64,000 nt of DNA, taken from the NCBI RefSeq assembly GCF_027158485.1, contig NZ_JAMKYJ010000005.1; one strand, given 5' to 3'. This DNA comes from Oxalobacter formigenes. GTDB lineage: Bacteria; Pseudomonadota; Gammaproteobacteria; Burkholderiales; Burkholderiaceae_D. The translations under genes were made by a program, and so were the position numbers. Below, one piece after another: positions 28,213 through 36,547 of the stretch. Under the pieces are notes generated by a model. That model did no database searches, was not told where the DNA came from, and worked only from the letters and a program-made list of their open reading frames with translations. Numbering within the stretch: the first letter of the stretch is position 1; the number at the start of each line of letters is the position of its first letter.

Positions 28213-29747
28213 TTGTTCGCTTTCGGAATTTTTCCATCACAGAAATTGACGATTTTCGCCGACCATTCAGCGGGGCCTGTCGTATGAAGGGACGTGCCGC
28301 TGGAATCGACGGCAACAGTCACGGGCATGTCCTGAACGTCAAATTCATAGATCGCTTCCATGCCAAGATCGGCGAAGGCCAGTATTTTGGCATCCCTGAT
28401 CGCTTTGGACACCAGATAGGCGGCGCCGCCGACAGCAATCATATAGGCCGATTTATGCTTTTTGATCGCCTCGATCGCGACCGGGCCGCGTTCGGCCTTG
28501 CCGACCATGGCAATCAATCCGGTCTGGCCGAGCATCGTTTCCGTGAACTTGTCCATGCGGGTCGAGGTTGTCGGGCCAGCTGGGCCGACCACTTCGTCAC
28601 GAACCGGATCGACCGGGCCGACGTAATAAATCACGCGATTGGTGAAATCGACCGGCAGTTTTTCACCTTTCGCGAGCATATCGGCAATCCGCTTGTGCGC
28701 GGCGTCGCGGCCGGTCAGCATTTTACCGTTCAACAGCAGGGTCTGTCCCGGTTTCCATGACGCGACTTCTTCTTTCGTCAGCGTATTCAGATTGACGCGG
28801 GTCGATTTTTCCACATCCGGATGCCAGTTGATCTGCGGCCAGTCTGACAAAGATGGCGGGTCGAGGTAAACCGGGCCGGAACCGTCCAGCACGAAGTGCG
28901 CATGGCGCGTCGCGGCACAGTTCGGGATGATCGCGACGGGTTTGGAAGCGGCATGGGTCGGGTACATATTGATCTTGACGTCCAGAACGGTCGTCATGCC
29001 ACCGACACCCTGCGCGCCGATACCGAGCGCGTTGATCTTGTCGTAAAGCTCGATGCGCAATTCTTCCAGCTTGTTTTGCGGGCCTCGGGCTTTCAGTTCA
29101 GCCATGTCGATCGATTCCATCGCGGCTTCTTTCGCCATCAGGGCAGCCTTTTCAGCCGTGCCGCCGATACCGATGCCGAGAATGCCGGGCGGGCACCAGC
29201 CCGCGCCCATGTGTTCGACCGTTTCCAGAACGTAATCGACCAGCGAATCGGACGGGTTCAGCATCTTCAATGACGACTTGTTTTCCGAGCCGCCACCCTT
29301 GGCACCGAGTGTCACTTCCACTGTGTTGCCTGGAACGACATCCATCATGATGACGGCAGGGGTATTGTCTTTCGTGTTCTTGCGTTCGAACTGCGGATCG
29401 GCCACGACGGAGTTGCGCAGCTTGTTGTCTTCGAAAGCATAAGCGCGCCGGACGCCTTCATTGATCGCGTCGTGGATGCTGCCCGTAAAGCCGTCCCATT
29501 TCACGTCCATGCCGACTTTCAGAAAAACGTTTACGATACCCGTATCCTGACAAATCGGCCTTTTGCCTTCCGCACACATCCGTGAATTCGTCAGGATCTG
29601 TTCAATGGCGTCTTTTGCGGCCGGGCTTTGTTCAATTTCATAAGCCTTCGCCAAATGTCTTATATAGTCGGTGGGGTGATAGTAGCTGATGTATTGAAGC
29701 GCAGCGGCGATCGATTCGATCAGGTCTTCTTGCTTGATGGTAGTCAT
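28209..29747 (-). CDS. Class I fumarate hydratase (iron-sulfur)
   Basis: Oxygen-sensitive [4Fe-4S] fumarase interconverting fumarate and malate, fitting an anaerobe. Cluster cysteines are visible in CQDTGIVNVFL, GWCPPGILGIG and NCAATRHAHF. N-terminal alpha and C-terminal beta domains are fused in one 512-residue chain, as in FumA/FumB enzymes. It is transcribed ahead of murI. Confidence 0.93.
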   Translation of the reverse strand: MTTIKQEDLIESIAAALQYISYYHPTDYIRHLAKAYEIEQSPAAKDAIEQILTNSRMCAEGKRPICQDTGIVNVFLKVGMDVKWDGFTGSIHDAINEGVRRAYAFEDNKLRNSVVADPQFERKNTKDNTPAVIMMDVVPGNTVEVTLGAKGGGSENKSSLKMLNPSDSLVDYVLETVEHMGAGWCPPGILGIGIGGTAEKAALMAKEAAMESIDMAELKARGPQNKLEELRIELYDKINALGIGAQGVGGMTTVLDVKINMYPTHAASKPVAIIPNCAATRHAHFVLDGSGPVYLDPPSLSDWPQINWHPDVEKSTRVNLNTLTKEEVASWKPGQTLLLNGKMLTGRDAAHKRIADMLAKGEKLPVDFTNRVIYYVGPVDPVRDEVVGPAGPTTSTRMDKFTETMLGQTGLIAMVGKAERGPVAIEAIKKHKSAYMIAVGGAAYLVSKAIRDAKILAFADLGMEAIYEFDVQDMPVTVAVDSSGTSLHTTGPAEWSAKIVNFCDGKIPKANN

Positions 29748-30134
29748 AGGCGTGTCGGATTCAATATTAAAACAGGGCGAATACCCATGTTCACAGATCG
29801 GCTTATTTTAGCCTCTTTCACAGGCATGTGAATACGATCCCTGACAAGAGTCGGAAAAAAGTGAAAAAGTTATTTGACGACAACGGAAACTTGCGATATC
29901 TTGCATGCCTTATATTTTCAGTTGTTATATACCTTAGATTTAATAGTAATAAAGAACCGGTCTTACCGGACTGGTTTTGCCAGACGGAAATCCTCTTTTT
30001 AGGGGATCTCTGCAAAAGGAATGGTCGGAAAGTCTGTTTATTCCGGCTGTTTTAAACGTGTACTCATTCACAAGAAGAGTCCGGCCGCCCCGTAAAACGC
30101 TACGGGAGGCCATTAAAAAAACAGGAGTGACAAA
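29748..30134 (+). promoter_or_regulatory. Divergent fumarase/acs intergenic region with acs leader hairpin
   Basis: 387 bp without a convincing gene. It holds the outward promoters of the fumarase operon and acs, not assigned with confidence. A hairpin at 30083-30111 (GGCC and CCCGTA arms pairing with TACGGG and GGCC around AAACGC) sits just upstream of the acs ribosome-binding site AGGAG (30123-30127) and could influence acs expression. A smaller CCGGT-CTT-ACCGG hairpin lies near 29957-29969. Confidence 0.4.
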
Positions 30135-32116
30135 ATGGCAGCAAATCCATCCGAAAAAAAGAAACCCGTTTTTATTATCCATCCGAAGAGTTTGCGCAAA
30201 ACGCGGCTATCCCGAGCATGGATGCATATTGGGCGCTGTGCAAGGAAGCTGAAGAGGACTACGAAGGGTTCTGGGGCAAGCTGGCGCGTGAAAACGTACT
30301 CTGGCACAAACCGTTCACCAAAGTGCTGGACGAAACCAATCCCCCGTTTTACAAATGGTTTGAGGATGGTAAGCTGAATGTCTCCTACAACTGTCTCGAC
30401 AAGAATCTTGAAAATGGCAACGCGGAAAAAGATGCGATCGTTTTCGAAGCGGATGACGGCACCGTTACCCGCCTGACTTATCGCGAACTCCACAAACGGG
30501 TTTGCAAAATGGCCAATGGCCTGAAATCGCTGGGCATCAAAAAAGGCGACCGTGTCGTCATCTACATGGCAATGTCGGCCGAAGCGATTATCGCGATGCA
30601 GGCCTGTGCCCGTATCGGTGCGACCCATTCGGTCGTGTTCGGCGGTTTCTCTGCGCCGTCGCTTGCCGAAAGAATTGAAAATGCCGGCGCTGTCGCCGTC
30701 ATCACCGCCGACGAACAGGTTCGTGGCGGCCGTTACCTGCCTCTGAAAGCCATCGTGGACGATGCACTGGCCATGATCGACGACAACAAGGTCAAAAACG
30801 TCATCATTTACCAGCGTACCGGCAACGAGATCAACTTCGTCAAGGGCCGCGATCACTGGAAGCACGAACTGACCGATTCACAGTCCGACGTCTGCGAACC
30901 GGAATGGGTCGACGCCGAACATCCACTGTTCATCCTCTATACCTCCGGCTCTACCGGCAATCCGAAAGGCGCACAGCATTCCTCGGGTGGATATCTCCTC
31001 TGGGCGATCATGACCATGCGCTGGACGTTCGACATCAAGCCGGACGATATTTTCTGGTGCACGGCAGATGTGGGCTGGATTACCGGCCACACCTATAACG
31101 CCTATGGCCCTCTGGCCGTCGGTGGCACCATCGTCCTGTTCGAAGGCGTGCCGACCTTCCCGCATGCCGGCCGTTTCTGGGAAATGATCGACAAGCACAA
31201 GGTCACCATTTTCTATACCGCACCGACCGCCATCCGTTCACTCATCAAGGCCAGCACTGAAGACACGATGGTTGCACCGGAAAACTACGACCTCTCCAGC
31301 CTGAGGCTGCTCGGCTCCGTCGGCGAACCGATCAACCCGGAAGCATGGCTCTGGTTCTACAAACATATCGGCAAGGAACGTTGCCCGATCGTCGATACCT
31401 TTTGGCAAACCGAAACCGGAGGTCACGTCATCGCCCCGATGCCGGGCGCGACCCCGCTCGTTCCGGGTTCATGCACATTGCCATTGCCGGGCCTGTCGAT
31501 CAGCGTTGTCGATGAAACCGGTCAGGAATTGCCGAACGGGCAGGGCGGTATCCTTGTCATCAACCGGCCCTGGCCTTCCATGATCCGTACCGTCTGGGGC
31601 AACGACGAACGCTACAAGACCCATTACTGGCCGGAAGAACTCGGCGGAAGACTGTATCAGGCCGGCGACGGCGCGATCCGTGACCCGCAAACCGGATACT
31701 TCACCATCACCGGTCGTATCGACGACGTGTTGAACGTTTCGGGTCACGCCCTTGGCACGATGGAAGTCGAATCCGTGCTGTCCGCTCATCCGATGGTTGC
31801 CGAAGCCGCCGTTGTCGGCAAGCCGGACGATCTGACCGGTGAATCCATTTGCGCCTTCGTCATCCTCAAAAAGGAATTGCCGGAAGGCGAGAACGCGAAA
31901 GACGTCGCCGCCGACCTGCGCAAATGGGTGTCGCGCGAGATCAGCCCGATTGCCCGTCCGAAAGAAATCCGCTTCGGCGCCAACCTGCCGAAGACCCGTT
32001 CGGGCAAAATCATGCGCCGTCTTTTGCGCGTCATCGCCCGTGGCGAGGAAATCACGCAGGACATTTCCACACTGGAAAACCCGGCCATCCTTGACCAGCT
32101 CAAGAAATCGTTGTGA
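30135..32116 (+). CDS. acs: Acetyl-CoA synthetase, 5' end in a different frame (-1 shift needed)
   Basis: Activates acetate to acetyl-CoA via acetyl-AMP. The body (30218-32116, 632 residues) has the P-loop-like YTSGSTGNPKGAQHSSGG, the VDTFWQTETGG motif and the acetylatable Lys in PKTRSGKIMRR. No start codon exists in the main frame between an in-frame TGA at 30128-30130 and ATG 30218. The expected N-terminus is found from ATG 30135 (AGGAG upstream): MAANPSEKK, then -1 at the heptamer A AAA AAG (30155-30161) into ETRFYYPSEEFAQNAAIPSM, giving about 660 residues. This is either a lost A in the A7 run or frameshifting. NVSGHALGT also has Ala where Acs proteins usually have Arg. Confidence 0.9.
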
Positions 32117-32196
32117 TCTTGTCAAAAAATTGCATAAAGATGAGGACATCCCCCATCTTTATGCTAGAATGCATGGCTTCGCAGTAATCCATTGCA

Positions 32197-32287
32197 GGAG
32201 AGATGGATGAGTGGTTTAAGTCGCACGCCTGGAAAGCGTGTATAGGTTCATAGCCTATCGGGGGTTCGAATCCCCCTCTCTCCGCCA
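32197..32287 (+). tRNA. tRNA-Ser (GGA)
   Basis: Complete 91-nt class II tRNA with encoded CCA. The acceptor stem GGAGAGA pairs with TCTCTCC; the anticodon loop CTGGAAA reads GGA (Ser, UCC/UCU codons); there is a long variable arm (TATAGG...CCTAT), and the T arm GGGGG-TTCGAAT-CCCCC is intact. It immediately precedes the prophage integrase, so its 3' end is the probable attachment site. Confidence 0.97.
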
Positions 32288-32290
32288 AGA
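32240..32290. other. Probable prophage attachment site attL (tRNA-Ser 3' end)
   Basis: The prophage begins directly after tRNA-Ser with the integrase gene facing the tRNA, the usual geometry for integration into a tRNA 3' end. The core should be a direct repeat of the T arm/acceptor end beyond the right edge of the window, so its exact limits cannot be set here. This is an inference from context. Confidence 0.55.
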
Positions 32291-32296
32291 TATTAG

Positions 32297-32335
32297 CCGT
32301 AACTCGTTGAATACAAACGAGTTACGGTTTTTTGT
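32297..32335 (+). terminator. Terminator after tRNA-Ser
   Basis: A perfect 12-bp stem CCGTAACTCGTT / AACGAGTTACGG with a 7-nt loop followed by TTTTTTG. It ends the tRNA transcript, and being on the prophage side it may have been brought in with the phage. Confidence 0.88.
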
Positions 32336-32423
32336 TTTTTGAAATAAATGTATGAAATGATGCTGGATTAGGCTGTGTAGTGCAGCATTTATGCAGCCTT
32401 TTCTTTTGTTGTATTTTTTGCCC

Positions 32424-33581
32424 TTATCCAAATATTTCCACGGCTCTTTGTCCTGCATTCGGTGCGGCGTCAGGTATCCATCTTGCGTAGATTTTATAAA
32501 TCATGTTGACATCAGTATGTCCCATTTGCCCCGCCAGCCAAACGGGAGTTTCACCTGCTGATAGCATCATTGAAGCGTATGTATGCCGCGTCTGGTAAGG
32601 GTTACGATACCGGATATTCGCAATCTCTAAAATTGACATCCATGCATTTCTGATTTGCTGGTCGCCTGTCCATGCGTCCCCAGTGTTTGGGTTGATGAAC
32701 ACAGGTGAATTCTTGTCTGGCGAGAAAGTCAGTTTCTTCTGGTCTAAAAGTGCTTTACGTGCAGGCAGCAATATCTTCACTTCCCTGACGCTTCGTTTTG
32801 TTTTCGGTGTTTCGGCAACTTTTGCTGCTTGTGTCTTACCTTTCCAGATGCGGATTACTCCGCGTTTCAAGTCGATATCATCCCAATTTAATGCGACAAG
32901 TTCATTTGTTCGCAGCCCTGACCATAAAGCGGCCTGAAACAGGTTTTTGATAAGTCTGTCTTTGCAAGCGGCGATAATAGACGCTTGTTCTTCTTTATTG
33001 AACGGGTCAACATGATCATTCGGCTTTGGAGCCTCTGCCCGTTTGTAACGCCACCCGTATAATGGGTTGGCATCTAATATGTCGTCGTCGAGGGCATTCT
33101 GTAATGATGAGCGCAAAACGCTTTGAATATTCGACAAGCGTTTATTTGTAACGCTCGTCATCTTGTCGCACATTTTCCGGACATGGTTCCGTCGCAAGTC
33201 AGACAGATATATTTTTCCAATTTCTGGTATCAGTACGTTATAGACAATTTTCCTGTAGCCATCCCATGTGCTGGTTTTGATATGTGGCTTTTGGCGGTCA
33301 AGCCATGTTTGAAGCCAATCTTCCAAAAAATGTCCGTCTCCTTTTTCTTCGCTGAACTTAAAACGTCTTGGCGAATCTGGGAAGGTAACCGAATAATCAA
33401 ACGTGCCAATAGAAATAGCATGCAATATCGCTGCCCTGTGCAACTCTGCTCGTTTTAAGTTAGCGGCAGTGGGCTTGAGCTTGAGCCTTTCACGGCACAG
33501 GACGCCCTTGAAGGTAAAGGTGATTTGGATTGACGTTTCTGACACGGCGACAACACCAGACCGTTCCCGTTTTCCACCCAT
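32424..33581 (-). CDS. int: Phage tyrosine recombinase (integrase)
   Basis: Integrates and excises the prophage. The N-terminal arm-binding domain starts MGGKRERSGVVAVSETSIQ and contains FKGVLCRERLKLKPTAANL; the SAM-like core-binding domain is around 75-170. The catalytic domain has Arg in SGLRTNELVALNWDD, a YQTRHTYASMML box, His in GQMGHTDVNMI and the nucleophile Tyr in MIYKIYARW. The length is 385 residues. It overlaps the upstream excisionase gene by 127 nt and ends next to tRNA-Ser. Confidence 0.95.
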   Translation of the reverse strand: MGGKRERSGVVAVSETSIQITFTFKGVLCRERLKLKPTAANLKRAELHRAAILHAISIGTFDYSVTFPDSPRRFKFSEEKGDGHFLEDWLQTWLDRQKPHIKTSTWDGYRKIVYNVLIPEIGKIYLSDLRRNHVRKMCDKMTSVTNKRLSNIQSVLRSSLQNALDDDILDANPLYGWRYKRAEAPKPNDHVDPFNKEEQASIIAACKDRLIKNLFQAALWSGLRTNELVALNWDDIDLKRGVIRIWKGKTQAAKVAETPKTKRSVREVKILLPARKALLDQKKLTFSPDKNSPVFINPNTGDAWTGDQQIRNAWMSILEIANIRYRNPYQTRHTYASMMLSAGETPVWLAGQMGHTDVNMIYKIYARWIPDAAPNAGQRAVEIFG

Positions 33582-33739
33582 TGGTTATATCCCTCTACGT
33601 CAATCATTATTGTTCCATCAGGGTCGCGTTTCCATACACGACCCTCCATCCATTTCCCGCGTTGAATTTTTGTTCTGATAGCTGATTCAGTCAGTCCGGT
33701 TTCAAGCGCGTGTTTCTTTATCGTTCGATAGCATTTCAA
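33455..33739 (-). CDS. xis: Excisionase-like protein
   Basis: 94 residues with a winged-helix excisionase pattern: LTESAIRTKIQRGKWMEGRVWKRDPDGTIMIDVEGYNQWVE, typical of small phage excisionases that bend attachment-site DNA and direct Int to excise. The likely start is TTG at 33739, with GAGGG upstream. The C-terminal third is encoded within the overlap with int and has low complexity, so the functional part is residues 1-58. Confidence 0.8.
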   Translation of the reverse strand: MKCYRTIKKHALETGLTESAIRTKIQRGKWMEGRVWKRDPDGTIMIDVEGYNQWVENGNGLVLSPCQKRQSKSPLPSRASCAVKGSSSSPLPLT

Positions 33740-33754
33740 AGCTTATAGCCCTCA

Positions 33755-34200
33755 TCAAAACGGGATATCGTCGTCCATATCAGACATAGGAGCAGGGCGC
33801 TGACTTGGCGCGTCTCTGCCTGTTTGTTCCGCATATTTATTGCGCCCAGTGCTTTCCTGCCCATCCTGACGGCTGCCAAGCATCTGCATAGTGTCGGCGA
33901 TGATTTCGGTCGCGTAACGGTCGATGCCTTCCTTGTCGGTATATTTACGCGTTCTCAGACGGCCTTCAATGTAGACCTGCGAACCTTTTTTAGATACTGG
34001 CCTGCAATTTCAGCCAGTTTGCCGAAGAAGGAAATGCGATGCCATTCGGTCAGGCTTTGTTTCTCGCCGGTAGTTTTATCTTTCCAGCTTTCTGTTGTCG
34101 CAACTGCAATACTGGTCACCTGTTCACCACTGGGCAAATAGCGATTTTCTGGGTCACGGCCCAAGTTGCCTATGAGAATTACCTTGTTTATTGATGCCAT
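33755..34200 (-). CDS. ssb: Single-stranded DNA-binding protein, -1 frameshift needed
   Basis: OB-fold SSB for phage replication and recombination. Frame 0 from ATG 34200 reads MASINKVILIGNLGRDPE...GQYLKK and then stops after 81 residues (stop 33955). A -1 shift at the heptamer A AAA AAG (33985-33991, minus strand) joins YLKK to GSQVYIEGRLRTRKYTDKEG and continues to the canonical acidic tail SDMDDDIPF at 33755, giving 148 residues. Both halves are clearly SSB, so this is either an A missing from an A6 run or frameshifting. The start lies 2 nt after the methyltransferase stop. Confidence 0.88.
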
Positions 34201-34202
34201 AT

Positions 34203-34688
34203 TTAAGCTTTCATAAAAACTAAAAATACCGTTTTCCCGCGACGGTGTCCGAACAATGGTTTGTGCGGTGTCAGCTTCAGCGCTTCTGACGTATTGATCT
34301 GTTCATCAGACCATTTAAAAACAAGAGTGCCGAACGGCTTCAAGACGCGAAAACATTCAGCGAAGCCTTGTTTGATATCGTCTTGCCAATCGCCAGATAA
34401 CACGCCATATTTTTTGCCCAACCATGATTTTTCACCTGCGTGAACAAGATGTGGCGGGTCGAAACACACGAGATTGAACGACTCGTCCGCAAAATCCATA
34501 TTTCTAAAATCATGCTGAACGTCTGGATTGATATGCAAAACTCGTCCATCGCATAGCGTGTGCGATTCTGACCGACTGTCAGCAAAGACCGCCAACGGAT
34601 TCTGCTTGTCGAACCACATCATACGAGAACCACAGCAAGCATCTAGAATTGGCTTGATTCCCGTTTCATTGCTGTTTATTGATGCCAT
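34203..34688 (-). CDS. Class I SAM-dependent methyltransferase
   Basis: 161 residues with a Rossmann methyltransferase pattern: motif I ILDACCGSRMMWFD and catalytic-loop-like FDPPHLVHAG, then VLKPFGTLVFKWSD. Such genes are common in siphoviral early operons and are often annotated as DNA or SAM methyltransferases; whether DNA is the target is not known. The first 16 nt of the gene are identical to the first 16 nt of ssb. It has AAAGG 7 nt before the ATG and overlaps the upstream gene by 13 nt. Confidence 0.8.
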   Translation of the reverse strand: MASINSNETGIKPILDACCGSRMMWFDKQNPLAVFADSRSESHTLCDGRVLHINPDVQHDFRNMDFADESFNLVCFDPPHLVHAGEKSWLGKKYGVLSGDWQDDIKQGFAECFRVLKPFGTLVFKWSDEQINTSEALKLTPHKPLFGHRRGKTVFLVFMKA

Positions 34689-34924
34689 TTTGGTGCCTTT
34701 GCAATTTCTTTAAGTTCTTGAGAGCGTTTTTTTACTTCAGATGTGAAATGATCAAGTAATTTATTTCCATCTTCTTCATCTAAAATTTGCAGGTTTATCG
34801 CCCACAATTCCAGTGCAACGGATCCGAAAAATGCGAATGACTCGAATTCATCAGACCCTCTGCATTTCTCAATGATTTCTTTTACAGTCGGAGAGATTTC
34901 TTTTTGTAAATTTTTTACAGTCAT
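34676..34924 (-). CDS. Hypothetical phage early protein (82 aa)
   Basis: Not recognised. Predicted all-helical and acidic/basic mixed (EISPTVKEIIEKCRGSDEFESFAFFG, TSEVKKRSQELKEIAKAPKWHQ). It overlaps both neighbours by a few nucleotides within the leftward early operon, which supports it being expressed. Confidence 0.65.
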   Translation of the reverse strand: MTVKNLQKEISPTVKEIIEKCRGSDEFESFAFFGSVALELWAINLQILDEEDGNKLLDHFTSEVKKRSQELKEIAKAPKWHQ

Positions 34925-35220
34925 GGACGATCCAATCTCGAAAATGGAACGACGTTCTGAAGAACATCACGAACGCCTCCCGATTCTTTGAATTGCTTCC
35001 ACATTTCAAAGTGCGGTTTACAGTAATGCAGGTTCGGCGCGACCTCGACAGCGCAATCAGCACATAGATTACGGTCGCACGTCAGGCCGTCGCCAACAGG
35101 GTAGTCGCATAGAATATCGGCGACATCCCCGCATTCGGCACACACTTCCCACTGCGGCAACTCACTTCCGCAAATGAAGATGGTCATGCCGTCGCGTTTA
35201 GTAATGTTGCAGGCCATCAT
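34921..35220 (-). CDS. Cysteine-rich zinc-finger-like phage protein (99 aa)
   Basis: Not recognised by family. Cys pairs CAEC, CDYP, CDRNLCADC and a final HYCKPH suggest a small treble-clef or B-box-like zinc site. The ATG at 35220 overlaps the upstream stop as ATGA with GGAG just before it; an upstream in-frame start would lie inside the preceding gene's repeated 3' end. Confidence 0.65.
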   Translation of the reverse strand: MMACNITKRDGMTIFICGSELPQWEVCAECGDVADILCDYPVGDGLTCDRNLCADCAVEVAPNLHYCKPHFEMWKQFKESGGVRDVLQNVVPFSRLDRP

Positions 35221-35657
35221 TCGCTCCAATCCAGCCGCTGACCGCACCAAGGACAAAAATCAAACTCATCAAAAGAACTAAATCTCTTTGCGCATGATGG
35301 GCATTCAAAGGTGTCGTCGAAATCCTCTCTCGTTGCTGTAATCAATTTCGGTTGAACAGGTATATCTCTTTCAATCGCAGGTGATTCATTCTTGGTTTCT
35401 GCCTCGATCATTGCCACAAGTTCAGCGGCAGCATGTCTGGCATCTCTGTGTCCTGTCTTGTATGCAATCTGGCTATTACGTTCTACGCCCGGCTGATCCA
35501 AGCAAGGCAAATTCATGATCTGATCATGCAGTCCATCGATCTGCTTTTCCAATGCTTCGCGTTGTTCGTAAAGCTGCGTAATAACGCGCTTGCACATTGA
35601 TTTATCCATCGATTCACCGGTAACCGGGTGAGTGATGTAGATTTCATCGTTAGTCAT
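35217..35657 (-). CDS. Coiled-coil protein with C-terminal zinc ribbon (146 aa)
   Basis: Not recognised. A coiled-coil segment (MCKRVITQLYEQREALEKQID) precedes a C-terminal zinc ribbon FECPSCAKRF...FDFCPWCGQRLDWSE. The last nine residues are almost identical to those of the upstream gene, and in both the DNA ends CTGGATTGGAGCGA, which places GGAG before the next start codon. The start at 35657 is supported by that GGAG; it overlaps the previous stop by 4 nt. Confidence 0.7.
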   Translation of the reverse strand: MTNDEIYITHPVTGESMDKSMCKRVITQLYEQREALEKQIDGLHDQIMNLPCLDQPGVERNSQIAYKTGHRDARHAAAELVAMIEAETKNESPAIERDIPVQPKLITATREDFDDTFECPSCAKRFSSFDEFDFCPWCGQRLDWSE

Positions 35658-36169
35658 TCTTCGCTCCAATCCAGTCGCTGTCCGCAGTGACAGCAATGCG
35701 TGATTTCATCGTGAATATCTGCGAGACAGTTTGGACATACACCAATGCCGCCCGGCATAAGACTCACTTTTTCTTTTTTGCTTCGATCAATCGCAGCCTG
35801 AACCTCTGGCGGGTATTCATCTTCGTCCCACCACGAGAATGCGCTTAATATGTCGTGTGCAGTTAAAGTGTAGGTGTCATCTTGCGGATCTGGAAATGCT
35901 TCATACGAGCGATAATTGCTGCATAGCCATTCCAGAACCTGCGCCGGAGTTTCTGGTATAAATCGAGGTGGGTAAACGCGGGCGTTCCATCGCTCAGCGC
36001 ATATAGCTCTGCGGTTCTCCAAGCTGTCGCCTTGACGAATTGTTGGCAGTAGGTCTATCTCTATGCCATTGCCGATAATTCTGTGGCAGCCGCTATCGCA
36101 TTCGTCGCAAAATTTGACTTTGCTTCCGTCATGCGGAGAGGGCAGTAATTCAGGTTCGGGCGTTTTCAT
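35654..36169 (-). CDS. Restriction-alleviation (Lar)-like zinc-ribbon protein (171 aa)
   Basis: An N-terminal CDECDSGC...AICAERWNARV resembles the Lar-type Cys pairs followed by a WN-R ending, and a second C-terminal ribbon GVCPNCLADIHDEITHCCHCGQRLDWSEE is attached. Lar proteins alleviate host type I restriction, but here the match is only by pattern. The start at 36169 has AAGGAA upstream; the longer frame runs back into the preceding gene. Confidence 0.6.
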   Translation of the reverse strand: MKTPEPELLPSPHDGSKVKFCDECDSGCHRIIGNGIEIDLLPTIRQGDSLENRRAICAERWNARVYPPRFIPETPAQVLEWLCSNYRSYEAFPDPQDDTYTLTAHDILSAFSWWDEDEYPPEVQAAIDRSKKEKVSLMPGGIGVCPNCLADIHDEITHCCHCGQRLDWSEE

Positions 36170-36362
36170 AAAATTCCTTTCCCGCCTTATCCCAAACATG
36201 AATTTCTTGTTTTTCCCAGAAAATGCGTTGTCCACATTCACAATCTTTTTTACCTACAAGAAATCCTCCGCACCGAGGGCAACTACCCTGAAATATCCCA
36301 GCAAATACATAACGATTTAACGGCATTGCAGGGCGTGATTTATCCAAAAATTCGTTCATCAT
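36150..36362 (-). CDS. Small zinc-ribbon protein (70 aa)
   Basis: MMNEFLDKSRPAMPLNRYVF leads into a single ribbon SCPRCGGFLVGKKDCECGQRIFW. Function unknown. It overlaps the next gene by 20 nt and follows a 29-codon membrane peptide gene by 4 nt. Tandem ATGs at 36362 and 36359 are equally possible starts. Confidence 0.6.
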   Translation of the reverse strand: MMNEFLDKSRPAMPLNRYVFAGIFQGSCPRCGGFLVGKKDCECGQRIFWEKQEIHVWDKAGKEFYENART

Positions 36363-36366
36363 AATC

Positions 36367-36456
36367 TCAAAGAAATGATCGGTTGACCGGTAATGAAAGC
36401 GCAAGGGCGCCAAGTACCGCAAAAAGTAACGTTGTTAAAAATATAATGTCCCCCAT
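36367..36456 (-). CDS. Short membrane peptide (29 aa)
   Basis: Begins MGDIIFLTTLLFAVLGALAL and is almost entirely one transmembrane helix, with the tail VNRSFL. GAGG lies 7 nt upstream of the ATG at 36456, and the stop is 4 nt before the next start. The position in the tightly packed operon supports expression. An ATG two codons upstream (36462) overlaps the previous stop and is an alternative. Confidence 0.55.
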   Translation of the reverse strand: MGDIIFLTTLLFAVLGALALSLPVNRSFL

Positions 36457-36458
36457 GC

Positions 36459-36545
36459 TCATACCTCTACCTTTCCTGCTTCTATTTCCTTGCGATTTCG
36501 GCGCTCCGACCAATAAACCTGACGAGTTATTGCTTTAATCCCCAT
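36459..36545 (-). CDS. Short basic peptide (28 aa)
   Basis: Begins MGIKAITRQVYWSERRNRKE, basic and soluble. GGAGA is 6 nt upstream of the ATG, and its stop overlaps an ATG of the following membrane peptide as ATGA. Function unknown; support is from translation signals and packing only. Confidence 0.5.
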   Translation of the reverse strand: MGIKAITRQVYWSERRNRKEIEAGKVEV

Positions 36546-36547
36546 GA

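Noticed and set aside
29828..30055. 75-codon plus-strand frame upstream of acs
   Set aside because: No ribosome-binding site, unusual composition and no recognisable domain; it covers promoter DNA.
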